From Clostridium sp. UBA4108 (GTDB lineage Bacteria > Bacillota > Clostridia > Clostridiales > Clostridiaceae), in assembly GCA_002381695.1 (NCBI GenBank), contig DFXM01000020.1, positions 660,615-724,614 of the forward strand: a stretch of 64,000 nucleotides of DNA. Reading direction: 5' to 3'. The notes beneath the pieces are model-generated. The model searched no databases. It was not told the DNA's origin and saw nothing but the letters and a program-made list of their open reading frames with translations. The translations under genes and the position numbers were made by a program. How positions within the stretch are numbered: position 1 is the stretch's first letter; every line of letters starts with the position of its first letter. Positions 1 to 9,059 of this stretch are shown piece after piece.

Positions 1-30
1 CAGGAAAGCTAGATAAGAGAGGTGTGTAAG

Positions 31-813
31 ATGAAAAAGAATAAGATGTTAACATTGTTTGTGTTTTTAGTATATACATTTTTATTTGCTCCACTTATTA
101 TCATAACTTTGACAAGTATAGGAACAGAAAGTTATATAGCGTTCCCACCTAAAGGCTTTAGTTTACAATGGTTTATAAATATTTTTAAATCAAAGTCCTT
201 TATGCAGACAATGGGAACAAGTTTTCTGATTTCTATAGTAGCTACATTGACAGCATTAGTTATTGGAGTACCAGTAGCTTATGGATTAAGTAGAATGAAT
301 TTTAAGGGAAAGGGAGCACTTAAAAGTTTCTTTTTTTCACCACTTATAATACCAGGAATAGTAGTTGGATTTTCACTATTTCAATTTTTAGTAGCAAAGT
401 TACAACTGTCTATATATATGAGCTTATTCATAGGACATACCTTGGTAATTATACCTTATATAATTAGAGTTATTGGATCTAGTTTAGAAGTCTTTGATTA
501 CTCTATTGAGGAGGCGGCCATGAGTTTAGGATGTACAAAATTTATGACATTCTTTAGAGTGGTTATGCCGAATATAACCTCAGGAATAATAGCAGCATTT
601 ATGTTAGCATTTATAAATTCCTTTAATAATGTACCTGTATCTATATTTTTGACAGGTCCAGGGGTTAGTACTTTACCAATAACTATGATGAGCTATGTAG
701 AATACAATTATGATCCTACAGTTTCAGCTCTATCAGTTTTATTGATGTTAATAACTATAGGAATCATGTTTATAGTAGAAAAAACCTTAGGCTTAAGCAA
801 TTTTTCAGCTTAA
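31..813 (+). CDS. ABC importer permease, PotC-type
   Basis: This is an inner-membrane permease of a binding-protein-dependent ABC importer of the spermidine/putrescine (PotC-like) class. The 260-residue protein has about six hydrophobic segments and the cytoplasmic EAA loop (EEAAMSLG at about residues 160-167), which docks on the ATPase. A GTG at position 22 is in frame, but the ATG at 31 lies about 7 bases after GAGAGG and is preferred. The ATPase and binding-protein genes follow within 20-35 bases, so this is one operon; the partner PotB-type permease presumably lies just outside the window. The substrate cannot be read from the permease, but the downstream deaminases hint at a purine-related compound. 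Confidence 0.9.
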   Translation: MKKNKMLTLFVFLVYTFLFAPLIIITLTSIGTESYIAFPPKGFSLQWFINIFKSKSFMQTMGTSFLISIVATLTALVIGVPVAYGLSRMNFKGKGALKSFFFSPLIIPGIVVGFSLFQFLVAKLQLSIYMSLFIGHTLVIIPYIIRVIGSSLEVFDYSIEEAAMSLGCTKFMTFFRVVMPNITSGIIAAFMLAFINSFNNVPVSIFLTGPGVSTLPITMMSYVEYNYDPTVSALSVLLMLITIGIMFIVEKTLGLSNFSA

Positions 814-832
814 ATATTGGAGGAGTAAGCAT

Positions 833-1864
833 ATGGATTTAATTAACTTAAAAGATATAACAGTATCCTATGATGGAAAGACAAATATTCTAGAAAACTT
901 GAATTTAAAGATAAAGAAAGGGGAGTTAGTATCTCTTTTAGGACCAAGTGGATGTGGTAAGACTACAACACTTAGAGTTGTAGCAGGCTTTATTGAGCCG
1001 GTTAAGGGAAGTTTTATGTTACAGGATAAAGACTATACTAATATTCCAGTGCATAATAGAAACTTTGGATTAGTATTTCAAAGTTATGCATTATTTCCAC
1101 ACTTAAACGTTGAAGAAAATGTGGCCTTTGGATTAAAGATGAAAAAGTTGCCTAAAGAAGAAATTAAGGAAAAAGTGAAGGAAATAATAAAACTTGTAGA
1201 TATGGAGCATTTAGCTAAAAGATATCCAAAGGAGCTGTCAGGAGGACAAAGACAAAGGGTTGCTATCGCAAGAGCTTTAGTTATAGAACCAAGTTTATTG
1301 CTACTAGATGAGCCGCTAAGCAATTTAGATGCTAAGTTAAGACTTAAAATGAGGGTAGAAATTAGAAAACTTCAACAGGAATTGGGGATAACCACATTAT
1401 TCGTAACCCATGACCAAGAGGAATGTTTTTCTATATCCGATAGAGTTGCAGTAATGAATAGTGGATTAATAGAGCAGTTTGATACTCCAGAGAATATATA
1501 TTCAAATCCAGCTACAGAGTTTGTGGCAAGATTCGTAGGGTTTGAAAACTTCATAGATTTAGAAATGGTTTCCGAAGGACTATATAAGACTTCATCAGGT
1601 CATAAATTTAAGGTGAGCAATGGCGGAAAAAATGGTTCAATTAAGGGAACTATAAGACCAGAAGATATTAAAATAGTTGAAGAGAAGATTGATAATCTTA
1701 TAGAAGGTAGAGTTGAAATAAGAACATTCTTAGGTAAATCTTATCAATATAACGTAACTACAGATATTGGAACTTTAATCGTTAATAGTGAAAATGATGT
1801 AATTTACAATCAAGGAGATACAATTAAACTTCACTTACCAGAAAATAAAATGGTATTAGTATAA
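833..1864 (+). CDS. ABC importer ATP-binding protein, PotA-type
   Basis: Energy-coupling ATPase of the importer. The nucleotide-binding domain shows Walker A GPSGCGKTT (about residues 37-45), the Q-loop around FQSYALFPH (82-90), signature LSGGQRQ (135-141), Walker B LLLLDEP and the H-loop THDQEE. The C-terminal third (from about residue 240) resembles the TOBE regulatory domain of PotA/MalK/FbpC-type ATPases, and the 343-residue length is normal for them. It starts 19 bases after the permease with GGAGGAG upstream of the ATG. PotA-like assignment is secure at family level; the substrate is inferred only from neighbours. Confidence 0.93.
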   Translation: MDLINLKDITVSYDGKTNILENLNLKIKKGELVSLLGPSGCGKTTTLRVVAGFIEPVKGSFMLQDKDYTNIPVHNRNFGLVFQSYALFPHLNVEENVAFGLKMKKLPKEEIKEKVKEIIKLVDMEHLAKRYPKELSGGQRQRVAIARALVIEPSLLLLDEPLSNLDAKLRLKMRVEIRKLQQELGITTLFVTHDQEECFSISDRVAVMNSGLIEQFDTPENIYSNPATEFVARFVGFENFIDLEMVSEGLYKTSSGHKFKVSNGGKNGSIKGTIRPEDIKIVEEKIDNLIEGRVEIRTFLGKSYQYNVTTDIGTLIVNSENDVIYNQGDTIKLHLPENKMVLV

Positions 1865-1897
1865 AAATAATTTAAGGTGAAAGAGGGGAAATAATTT

Positions 1898-2953
1898 ATG
1901 TTAAAAAAATCGTTAGCTATAACATTAGCACTAGCACTATCAGTAGTAGGATTAGTAGGATGTGGGTCAAAAGATGAAGGTTCTAAAGGTGGAGAAAAAA
2001 AGGAACTTGTAATTTCTACTTTTGGATTAAATGAAGATAAGATGTGGGAGAATTTATTTACACCTTTTGAAAAAGAACATGGTGTGAAAATTGTTTTAGA
2101 AACTGGAAATAACTCAGAGAGATTAACTAAACTTAAAAATAACCCTAATTCTAATGTAGATATTATTTGTTTAGCTGAATCTTTTTCACAAGAGGGAATA
2201 GATGGAGGGCTTTTTGAAAAACTGGATTATAGTAAAATAACTAATGCAGAAAAATTAAATATAAAAGCTCAAGAAACTGTAAAAGCAGGATTTGGTCCAG
2301 CACAAGCACAAAACAGTATAGGATTGGTAGTGAATTCAGCAGCAGGTATAGAGGTAAATTCATGGGAAGATCTATGGAAGCCTGAATTAAAAGGTAAAAT
2401 AGCTATACCAGATATAACTACTACTAATGGACCAGCTATGGTATATATGGCTGCAGTAAAAGCAGGAGTGGATGTTAGCACTGACAAAGGAGAAGCTGCA
2501 TTTAAAGAATTAGAAGCATTAAAGCCAAATGTAGTTAAAACTTATTCGAAGTCATCAGATTTAGCTAACATGTTCGCAAGTGGAGAAATTGTAGCAGCAG
2601 TAGCAGCAGATTTTGCTTATGGAAACATAGTAAAAGCAAGCCCAGATGTTAAATATATTATACCTGAATCTGGAACTTACTTAAACTTTAATACTCTTAA
2701 CATAAATAAAAATTCTAAAAATAAAGACATGGCTTATGAGTTTATAAACTATGTATTAAGCACAGAAAGTCAAACAAGAACAGCTAAAGGTTATTCAGAG
2801 TCTCCAGTAAATGGTGAGGTTAAACTTAATGAAGAAGAAGCTAAAAATTTAACATATGGACCAATGGTAGATAATGCAAAAACTATAGATTTTAGTGTTG
2901 TTAATCCATTAATGCCTGAATGGATTGATAAGTGGAATAGAATGATGAATTAA
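1898..2953 (+). CDS. ABC importer substrate-binding lipoprotein, PotD-like
   Basis: Extracellular solute-binding protein anchored to the membrane by a lipid. The signal peptide starts MLKKSLAI and ends in lipobox LVGC, with the lipidated Cys at residue 22, followed by a Gly/Ser/Lys-rich linker. The rest has the periplasmic-binding-protein type 2 pattern of spermidine/putrescine and iron-type receptors (WEDLWKPELKGKIAIPD, then an EFINYVL-type C-terminal lobe). It follows the ATPase by 33 bases and precedes adenine deaminase by 26, so the whole set is probably co-transcribed. The ligand is unknown; a purine base, nucleoside or polyamine is possible. Confidence 0.9.
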   Translation: MLKKSLAITLALALSVVGLVGCGSKDEGSKGGEKKELVISTFGLNEDKMWENLFTPFEKEHGVKIVLETGNNSERLTKLKNNPNSNVDIICLAESFSQEGIDGGLFEKLDYSKITNAEKLNIKAQETVKAGFGPAQAQNSIGLVVNSAAGIEVNSWEDLWKPELKGKIAIPDITTTNGPAMVYMAAVKAGVDVSTDKGEAAFKELEALKPNVVKTYSKSSDLANMFASGEIVAAVAADFAYGNIVKASPDVKYIIPESGTYLNFNTLNINKNSKNKDMAYEFINYVLSTESQTRTAKGYSESPVNGEVKLNEEEAKNLTYGPMVDNAKTIDFSVVNPLMPEWIDKWNRMMN

Positions 2954-2979
2954 ATTTTTAGGAATAGGTTAGGTGAGTC

Positions 2980-4689
2980 ATGGTAGTTGATTATATTATA
3001 AAAAACATTTATGTGTATAATAGTTACTTCAAGAAATTTATTCAGGGTGATGTAGCTATTAAGGATCATAGGTTTGTATATATAGGTCAGGAATATGAAG
3101 ATAAGCTATTTCCTAAAAAGGTTTTAGAGGGAAATGGACAATATATGGTTCCAGGACTTATAGACATTCATATGCATATAGAAAGTTCCATGACTACTCC
3201 AAGTGAATTCTCAAAATGGGCTATAAAACATGGGGTCACCACAGTTGTGGCTGATCCCCATGAAATAGCTAATGTGTTTGGAGTGGAAGGCATAAGAGAA
3301 TTTTTAAAAAATGATGAAAAACTGGATATTTTCTATGGTATACCAAGCTCAGTACCATCAACATCGCAGAACCTTGAAACTACAGGAGGAACTATAAGTG
3401 ATGATGAGGTAAGTGAGCTTTTGTGTTATGAGAAGATATTATGTCTTGGAGAAGTCATGAATTTCAAAGATTTAATTGAAGATGAGCATTCACAAATCAA
3501 TAGGATAATTAAGAACGTAGGAAGAAAAAAAAGAAATTTTCCGCTAGAAGGACATTGTCCTAAAATAGCAGGAGTAGATTTATCCTTATATATTTACAGA
3601 GGAGTAGATGGAGATCATACTCAACAGAATGTAGAATCTATAAAAGAAAAAATTTTCAATGGAATGTTTATGGAAATACAGCATAAATCTATGAGTAAAG
3701 AAAATATGGATTTTTTAATAGAAAATAGCTTATATGAGCATTTTTGTTTAGTAACAGACGATGTTATGGCTGATAAACTGATGGAAGGTCATCTAAATTT
3801 ATTACTTAAAAAAGCTGTAGCAATGGGAATGAAAATAGAAGATGCTATTTATGTTTCTACATTTACTCCAGCTAGAAGGATGGGACTTTTAGATAGGGGA
3901 GCTATAGCTCCAGGAAAGATGGCAGATTTTATTCTAATAGATGACATAAGAGACTTTTCAATAGATTCAGTATATAAAAATGGACAGTGTGTATATGAAG
4001 CAAAAAGTGGATGGAAAGATGAATATTTTAATAATGACACTACTTTTCCAGATAGTTTTTTTAATAGTATAAAACTAGAGTCAATTACTGAGGAGCAACT
4101 AAAGCTTAATTATAAAACAAATGAGAAGAATGTTTTATGCAGAACTATGGAAGTATGTAATAATACAACCTTTACTAAAGAAGGGGAAATAAGCTTAGAA
4201 GTGGTAGAAGATGAGGTCCAGTGGCAGAAAGAAGAGTGTGCACTTATAGCTGTATTTGAACGCTATGGGAAAAATAAGGGAAGGGCGTTTGGATTAGTTA
4301 CAGGAGATATAATAGCTAAAGGGGCAATAGCTACTACCTGGTCCCACGATCATCATAATTTAATGGTTATGGGTAAAAATATTAAGGACATGGTTTTGGC
4401 AGCAAATAAGATTATAGAAATGCAGGGTGGATATGCAGTAAGTAATAATGGAGAAATAATAGCTTCAGTGCCACTATCTATTGGAGGCATAGTGAGTAAT
4501 AAACCTATAGAAGAACTAGGAAGTAGTTTAAAAAAGGTAAGAGAAGCAATGAAGACATTAGGATATAATCATAATAATGAAATTATGTCCTTTAGTACAT
4601 TATCATTACCCGTGAGTCCTGAATTAAAAATAACAGATGTGGGTTTGATAGATGTTAGAAAGCAGAAAATTGTTTCGTTATTTAAATAA
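2980..4689 (+). CDS. ade: Adenine deaminase
   Basis: Converts adenine to hypoxanthine and ammonia in the cytoplasm. The 569-residue protein has the family architecture: a metal-dependent amidohydrolase barrel with HMHIESSMTTPSEF near residue 64, a second metal-binding set (EGHCP, DGDHT, DDV), FTPARRMGL, and the C-terminal adenine-deaminase domain containing ATTWSHDHHNLMVMG. Length and order match bacterial Ade (the amidohydrolase type, not the adenosine deaminase fold). The ATG at 2980 follows TAGGTGAG. Its position behind an ABC importer and ahead of another deaminase suggests a purine uptake and salvage operon. Confidence 0.95.
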   Translation: MVVDYIIKNIYVYNSYFKKFIQGDVAIKDHRFVYIGQEYEDKLFPKKVLEGNGQYMVPGLIDIHMHIESSMTTPSEFSKWAIKHGVTTVVADPHEIANVFGVEGIREFLKNDEKLDIFYGIPSSVPSTSQNLETTGGTISDDEVSELLCYEKILCLGEVMNFKDLIEDEHSQINRIIKNVGRKKRNFPLEGHCPKIAGVDLSLYIYRGVDGDHTQQNVESIKEKIFNGMFMEIQHKSMSKENMDFLIENSLYEHFCLVTDDVMADKLMEGHLNLLLKKAVAMGMKIEDAIYVSTFTPARRMGLLDRGAIAPGKMADFILIDDIRDFSIDSVYKNGQCVYEAKSGWKDEYFNNDTTFPDSFFNSIKLESITEEQLKLNYKTNEKNVLCRTMEVCNNTTFTKEGEISLEVVEDEVQWQKEECALIAVFERYGKNKGRAFGLVTGDIIAKGAIATTWSHDHHNLMVMGKNIKDMVLAANKIIEMQGGYAVSNNGEIIASVPLSIGGIVSNKPIEELGSSLKKVREAMKTLGYNHNNEIMSFSTLSLPVSPELKITDVGLIDVRKQKIVSLFK

Positions 4690-4723
4690 GTCATATTCAC
4701 TTAGGAAGTGTAGGTGAAAGTAA

Positions 4724-6049
4724 ATGAATAAACTAAAATTAATACACAACGTAACCCTTATTACTATGAATAAGAATAAGGATATTATAGAAAATGGTGT
4801 TTTGGTCATAGAAGGAGACACCATAATAGCTGTTGGTGATAGGGAGCTATATGAAGAATATAGTGATAGAAAAGATGTTGAATTTATAGATGGAGAAGAT
4901 GGAATTTTAATGCCAGGTATGATAAATTGCCATACCCATGGTTCCATGGTAGTCTTTAGGAGTTTAGCTGATGATTATAAGGATAGATTAAAAAGATATC
5001 TATTTCCACTAGAGAAAAAATGCATGACTGAAGAACTTGTTTATATAGGAGCAAGATATGCTATAGCTGAAATGCTTTTAGGTGGTGTTACTACCTTTTG
5101 TGATATGTACTATTTTGAAGATAAGGTGGCTCAGGCTTGTAAAGAACTTGGTATGAGAGGGGTGTTGTGTGAAACTATATTAGGTTTTGCTTCTCCAGAT
5201 TCCGAGGAGCCCTATGGTGGATTAGATAAATCTATAGAATTTATAAAAAAATGGAAAGGTGATAGCTTAGTAATTCCAGGGATAGCACCTCATGCACCAT
5301 ATACAAATAGTGATGAAAGTTTAAAACGTGCGTATGAAATATCTAAAGAATATAAAGTACCCTTTACCATGCATGTGGCAGAGATGGATTATGAATGGGA
5401 TCAATATAAAAAGGAATATGGACTGACTCCTATTCAGTATTTAGAAAGTCTAGGAATTCTTCATCAGGGTTTTATAGCAGCACATACTATTTTAGTAGAT
5501 GATGAGGATATAGATATATTAAAAAAATATAAAGTAGGAATATCTCATAACATAGGAGCCAATTCAAAGGGAGCTAAAGGTGTAGCACCAATTTTAAAAA
5601 TGAAAGAAAAGGAAATTAATATAGGTCTAGGAACTGATGGGCCAATGAGCGGAAATACTCTAGATATAATTACTCAAATGGCACAGGTAGGAAAAATTCA
5701 TAAATTAGTCAATAATGATAGAACACTTCTGCCAGCCAGTGAACTTGTGGAGATGGCAACTATAGGTGGAGCTAAGGTTTTAGGTGTTGAAGATAGGGTT
5801 GGATCCATAGAAATAGGTAAAAAGAGTGATTTAGTGATTGTTGAAACTAAATCTGTAAATATGCAGCCGATATACGATTATTATTCAGCATTAGTATATT
5901 CAGCTAATCCAGCAAATGTACATACTGTGATTATAAACGGTAGAATAGTTGTAAGGAATAAGAAGCTTATCTCTTCTGAATTTGATGAAATAAGAAGTGC
6001 ATTAATAGAAGTTAAAGATAGAATTAATAAAATAGCAATGACCTTATAA
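4724..6049 (+). CDS. Amidohydrolase, MtaD/SAH-deaminase-like
   Basis: A zinc/iron-dependent amidohydrolase (441 residues) of the TrzN/AtzB/MtaD subgroup, whose members deaminate S-adenosylhomocysteine, 5'-methylthioadenosine, 5'-deoxyadenosine or guanine-like compounds. Visible metal ligands are HTHGS (His70, His72), the HAPYT loop, HVAEMD, HTILVD and the GLGTDGPMSG loop with its catalytic Asp. It follows ade by 34 bases in the same orientation. The family does not fix the substrate; the linked adenine deaminase and importer favour an adenine nucleoside or thioether nucleoside. Confidence 0.85.
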   Translation: MNKLKLIHNVTLITMNKNKDIIENGVLVIEGDTIIAVGDRELYEEYSDRKDVEFIDGEDGILMPGMINCHTHGSMVVFRSLADDYKDRLKRYLFPLEKKCMTEELVYIGARYAIAEMLLGGVTTFCDMYYFEDKVAQACKELGMRGVLCETILGFASPDSEEPYGGLDKSIEFIKKWKGDSLVIPGIAPHAPYTNSDESLKRAYEISKEYKVPFTMHVAEMDYEWDQYKKEYGLTPIQYLESLGILHQGFIAAHTILVDDEDIDILKKYKVGISHNIGANSKGAKGVAPILKMKEKEINIGLGTDGPMSGNTLDIITQMAQVGKIHKLVNNDRTLLPASELVEMATIGGAKVLGVEDRVGSIEIGKKSDLVIVETKSVNMQPIYDYYSALVYSANPANVHTVIINGRIVVRNKKLISSEFDEIRSALIEVKDRINKIAMTL

Positions 6050-6061
6050 GTCATTGCTATT
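6031..6061. terminator. Bidirectional intrinsic terminator
   Basis: A perfect 12-bp stem (AATAGCAATGAC, 6031-6042, with GTCATTGCTATT, 6050-6061) around a 7-base loop sits between two convergent genes, with T-rich sequence on both sides. Its 5' arm overlaps the last codons of the amidohydrolase gene. Confidence 0.85.
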
Positions 6062-6069
6062 TTTAGTTC

Positions 6070-6894
6070 TTATATACCATCATCTTCAACAATTTTACTT
6101 GGTGGAGCTTCTAATTTTTCTGGATGTTTTATAAGGTTTGAGAAATGTCGAAGAGCCTTTACTAAATATACGCCATCTCCAATTCTTTCATCAATAGAGC
6201 AGGATAAATTTAAATAACTTTTCCCTTCTTTTTTAGTGATTTTACCCATGGTAATGAATAAAGAAGTTGTACCCCATTCATAGAGGTGATGATTAAGGGC
6301 ATTATGTCCTACACTGCCTAAGTTAGATATATAAATACTTGAGAAGAGAGGTATTATATCTATATATTTCTTAGGTAGCATACCCATAATACTCAACTTA
6401 TTAAACATATATGATGTGAAATTCAGTATGGGCGAAGGAAGTTTTGAAACGAAGTCCATTAATTTATCATCATCTTTATCTACATTAGAACGGCATATTT
6501 TTATTGCATCATTTACTTTTCGTGATACATCAAAGATTGTGTCTGTTTTATTGAAGTACACCTTAGCATTGCTTTCCTGATAACTTCCATTTACCATCTT
6601 TAACACCACAAAGGAAATAGATAGAAAGTTTCTAGCATATAGCTTTTTACCAGCCACAAATCTATTAAGGTATGGGTATTCAACAAAAGTTCGTATAGCA
6701 GCTGCTATAACTACTTCAAAAGCACCTATCTTTAAATCTTTATTGTTTCTATTAAAATCTCTTATATATTGTTTTGCATTATCAAATTCAACTTCCTCAG
6801 GTGAATATACAATACTTCCATTTCTAGTTTTAAGAAGATAAGGCATAAGTTTTCTCATAGGATCTATATTCTTTAATAATTTACCGTCTTTCAT
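6070..6894 (-). CDS. E2-like 2-oxoacid dehydrogenase acyltransferase-fold protein
   Basis: A 274-residue protein resembling the catalytic domain of lipoyl-dependent acyltransferases and chloramphenicol acetyltransferase, without any lipoyl or E1/E3-binding domain. The C-terminal region holds the E2 signature as CSIDERIGDG, where active enzymes have DHRxxDG: the Asp is kept but the catalytic His is a Glu (codon GAA read directly). The block 'ISNLGSVGHNALNHHLYEWG' also matches the fold. I prefer the ATG at 6894, 6 bases after AGGTGA, over the in-frame GTG at 6903. It is monocistronic. It may be a non-catalytic or altered-chemistry relative; no substrate can be assigned. Confidence 0.75.
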   Translation of the reverse strand: MKDGKLLKNIDPMRKLMPYLLKTRNGSIVYSPEEVEFDNAKQYIRDFNRNNKDLKIGAFEVVIAAAIRTFVEYPYLNRFVAGKKLYARNFLSISFVVLKMVNGSYQESNAKVYFNKTDTIFDVSRKVNDAIKICRSNVDKDDDKLMDFVSKLPSPILNFTSYMFNKLSIMGMLPKKYIDIIPLFSSIYISNLGSVGHNALNHHLYEWGTTSLFITMGKITKKEGKSYLNLSCSIDERIGDGVYLVKALRHFSNLIKHPEKLEAPPSKIVEDDGI

Positions 6895-7203
6895 AATTTT
6901 CACCTAATCCTTTTAACTATAGTTAGGCATCTGAAGAGAAATAACTAGTTATTTTTTGAAGATGCCTTATTAAAATATATGAAAAGTTACTCTAAAAATA
7001 ACCATATAATATATACTATTTCTAGAGCAGCATTTAGCTTCTTCATATTATATAATTACTCATAAAATATAACAAATATATACTATTATCACATAAAATA
7101 ACATAATATAAAAGGTTTTGTTAATGATATATGTACAAATCATCTAATAGATGATATATGTTAAGATAAGATATTTGGAATGAAAATAAGGAGTTAGTGA
7201 ATA
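6895..7203. other. Divergent intergenic region, AT-rich, with repeats
   Basis: No gene is visible. An imperfect inverted repeat lies at 6923-6965 (AGGCATCT at one end, AGATGCCT at the other, inner AAATAAC/GTTATTT). Closer to the kinase gene, the 11-mer ATGATATATGT occurs directly repeated at 7124-7134 and 7151-7161, interleaved with the inverted repeat ATCATCT/AGATGAT (7139-7145 and 7149-7155). Confidence 0.7.
7124..7161 (+). promoter_or_regulatory. Putative operator upstream of the two-component system
   Basis: Two identical copies of ATGATATATGT with a 27-base period, plus a 7-bp inverted repeat with a 3-base centre, lie 43-80 bases before the kinase start. The spacing suits a binding site for a dimeric regulator, possibly the cognate response regulator. 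This is inference from repeat structure only. Confidence 0.4.
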
Positions 7204-8322
7204 ATGAATAAATTATTTAAGGAATATATAGTCTTTCTCTATTTAATAATTATAGGCTTTATAGGATTAAAAGGAATACAGCAAGAGATAAATCATATAG
7301 TATTGATTCCGTTTTTATTATTACTTATTCTTAGTGTTTTTATGGAGAGAATTACATATAAAACTTTGAGAGGAATTCCAATAATAATAGGTGGAATAAT
7401 ATCCATGGTTTTAGGACTTAAATTTTTAAAAGAAGGATATATCTTTACATTAATAGTTCTTATTCAATACTGTGTTTTTTACTTGAAGAATAGTAAGTTG
7501 GCATTAATAATCATATTTTCTTCTATACCTATGATTATTAATGAAGGTATAATAATTGAATATTTAACTTTAGGAACTATAAGTCTTTTATTTTTATCCT
7601 TATTTTGTTATTTTGAAGAGCGAATCAGTTATTTAGATAAAAAAATGGATGAATATAGAAATGAAGTAATTAATTTAAGAAGTTCCTTAAGGAGGGCGGA
7701 GGAATATAGAAAACAATCATTGGCTACATTTAAGTTACAAGAGAGAAATAAATTATCAGAAAAGATGCATGATAAGATTGGACATACTATAGCTTCAGCA
7801 TTATTGCAGCTTGAAGCAGTTAAAGTTGTTATAGGAGATAGGGGTTCCAAGGCTATACCATTATTAGATAATACTACCTCTGTACTTAGAAGTGGAATGG
7901 ATGATATAAGATTTACTTTAAGAGAAATAAGACCAACTACAGAACAATTAGGTATTAATAAGGTAAAGCTTCTATTAGAAGAGAAGACTAATAATACTAG
8001 CTTTAGTTATTCGTTAATTTATAAAGGAGATATAGAACTAATAACTGCAGAACAATGGAGTATAATAGTTGATGGGGTTATGGAACTATCAACTAACTCT
8101 ATCAAATATTCACGGGGAAATAAAATTAGCGTAAGCATAGAGATATTAAAAGTTTTTGTGAAGCTTCAAGTGAAAGATAATGGGATTGGATTTCATAAAA
8201 TAAACAAAGGTATGGGATTAAGTGGACTTGAGGAGAAGGTAGTAGAAAAGAAAGGGAAATTTATTTTAGATGGAGGTAATGGATTTTCGGCAATTATATT
8301 ATTACCAGTAAAGGGAGAGTAG
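7204..8322 (+). CDS. Membrane histidine kinase, NarL-partner type (HisKA_3)
   Basis: Sensor kinase of 372 residues. The first 135 residues contain about five hydrophobic segments with very short loops and no large external domain, so it probably senses within the membrane. A coiled linker (about 140-180) leads to the HisKA_3 dimerisation helix, EKMHDKIGH, with the phosphorylatable His at about 189. The ATPase domain shows ELSTNSIKYS (N box), DNGIGF and GMGLSGLEEKV (G boxes). It is translationally linked (2-base gap) to a LuxR-type response regulator. The following ABC exporter suggests an envelope-stress or drug-efflux switch like Bacillus YvfTU-YvfRS. Confidence 0.92.
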   Translation: MNKLFKEYIVFLYLIIIGFIGLKGIQQEINHIVLIPFLLLLILSVFMERITYKTLRGIPIIIGGIISMVLGLKFLKEGYIFTLIVLIQYCVFYLKNSKLALIIIFSSIPMIINEGIIIEYLTLGTISLLFLSLFCYFEERISYLDKKMDEYRNEVINLRSSLRRAEEYRKQSLATFKLQERNKLSEKMHDKIGHTIASALLQLEAVKVVIGDRGSKAIPLLDNTTSVLRSGMDDIRFTLREIRPTTEQLGINKVKLLLEEKTNNTSFSYSLIYKGDIELITAEQWSIIVDGVMELSTNSIKYSRGNKISVSIEILKVFVKLQVKDNGIGFHKINKGMGLSGLEEKVVEKKGKFILDGGNGFSAIILLPVKGE

Positions 8323-8324
8323 CT

Positions 8325-8960
8325 ATGAATATTAAAATTGCTATTGCAGATGACGATATCTTAATAAGAGAAAGCTTAAAGATAATATTGGGGTCAAAAG
8401 AGAATATAGAAGTGGTTGGAACTTTTGAAAATGGACAGGTGCTACTTAACTATCTTGAAGAAAATCAAGTTGATATAGCACTATTAGATGTAAGGATGCC
8501 TGTGCTAAATGGAGTAGATACTACTTATGAAATAGTTAAAAGGGGACATAGAACAAAAGTGGTTATACTAACTACTTTTGATGAAGAAGAGTATATAAAT
8601 AAGGTCATAAGATATGGTGCTAAAGGATACATATTAAAAAATAATACCCCAGAGCAGATATTTCATACCATTCAGTTAGTTAATAGCGGAATTTCTGCAA
8701 TTCAAGAAGATGTACTTCAGAAGGTGAAATTATATTTAAATGATGAGGATAAAAGCTCATTTGATAGAGAATTATTTACTGAGAGAGAACTAGAGATTAT
8801 GGGAGAGATAGCTAAGGGACTTAGTAATAAAGAAATAAGTGGTAAATTATTTATTTCTGAAGGAACGGTTAAAAATTATATAACGTCTATATTAAATAAA
8901 ACACAGCTAAATCACAGAACTCAAATTGCTATATATTACTTAAAACGAAGAAGCATATGA
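8325..8960 (+). CDS. Response regulator, NarL/FixJ family
   Basis: Cytoplasmic transcription factor of 211 residues. The receiver domain has the acidic triad (ADDD near residue 9, phospho-acceptor Asp55 in LLDVRMP, and the conserved Lys in KGYILK). The C-terminal LuxR-type helix-turn-helix runs TERELEIMGEIAKGLSNKE followed by GTVKNYITSILNK. It is the evident partner of the kinase 2 bases upstream. The likely target is the ABC exporter operon beginning at 9060 and perhaps its own promoter. Confidence 0.94.
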   Translation: MNIKIAIADDDILIRESLKIILGSKENIEVVGTFENGQVLLNYLEENQVDIALLDVRMPVLNGVDTTYEIVKRGHRTKVVILTTFDEEEYINKVIRYGAKGYILKNNTPEQIFHTIQLVNSGISAIQEDVLQKVKLYLNDEDKSSFDRELFTERELEIMGEIAKGLSNKEISGKLFISEGTVKNYITSILNKTQLNHRTQIAIYYLKRRSI

Positions 8961-8980
8961 CTTTAGTCATGTATCAATAT

Positions 8981-9016
8981 GACTTTTTCTAGATTATCTA
9001 GAAAGGTCTTTTTTTG
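8981..9016 (+). terminator. Intrinsic terminator after the two-component genes
   Basis: The stem GACTTTTTCTAGA / TCTAGAAAGGTC (8981-9007), with one bulge, is followed by an uninterrupted run of T. It separates the regulators from the exporter operon. Confidence 0.8.
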
Positions 9017-9059
9017 TATACTAAATATATAGCATTTAATTTTGGAAGGGTTGAGGGGT

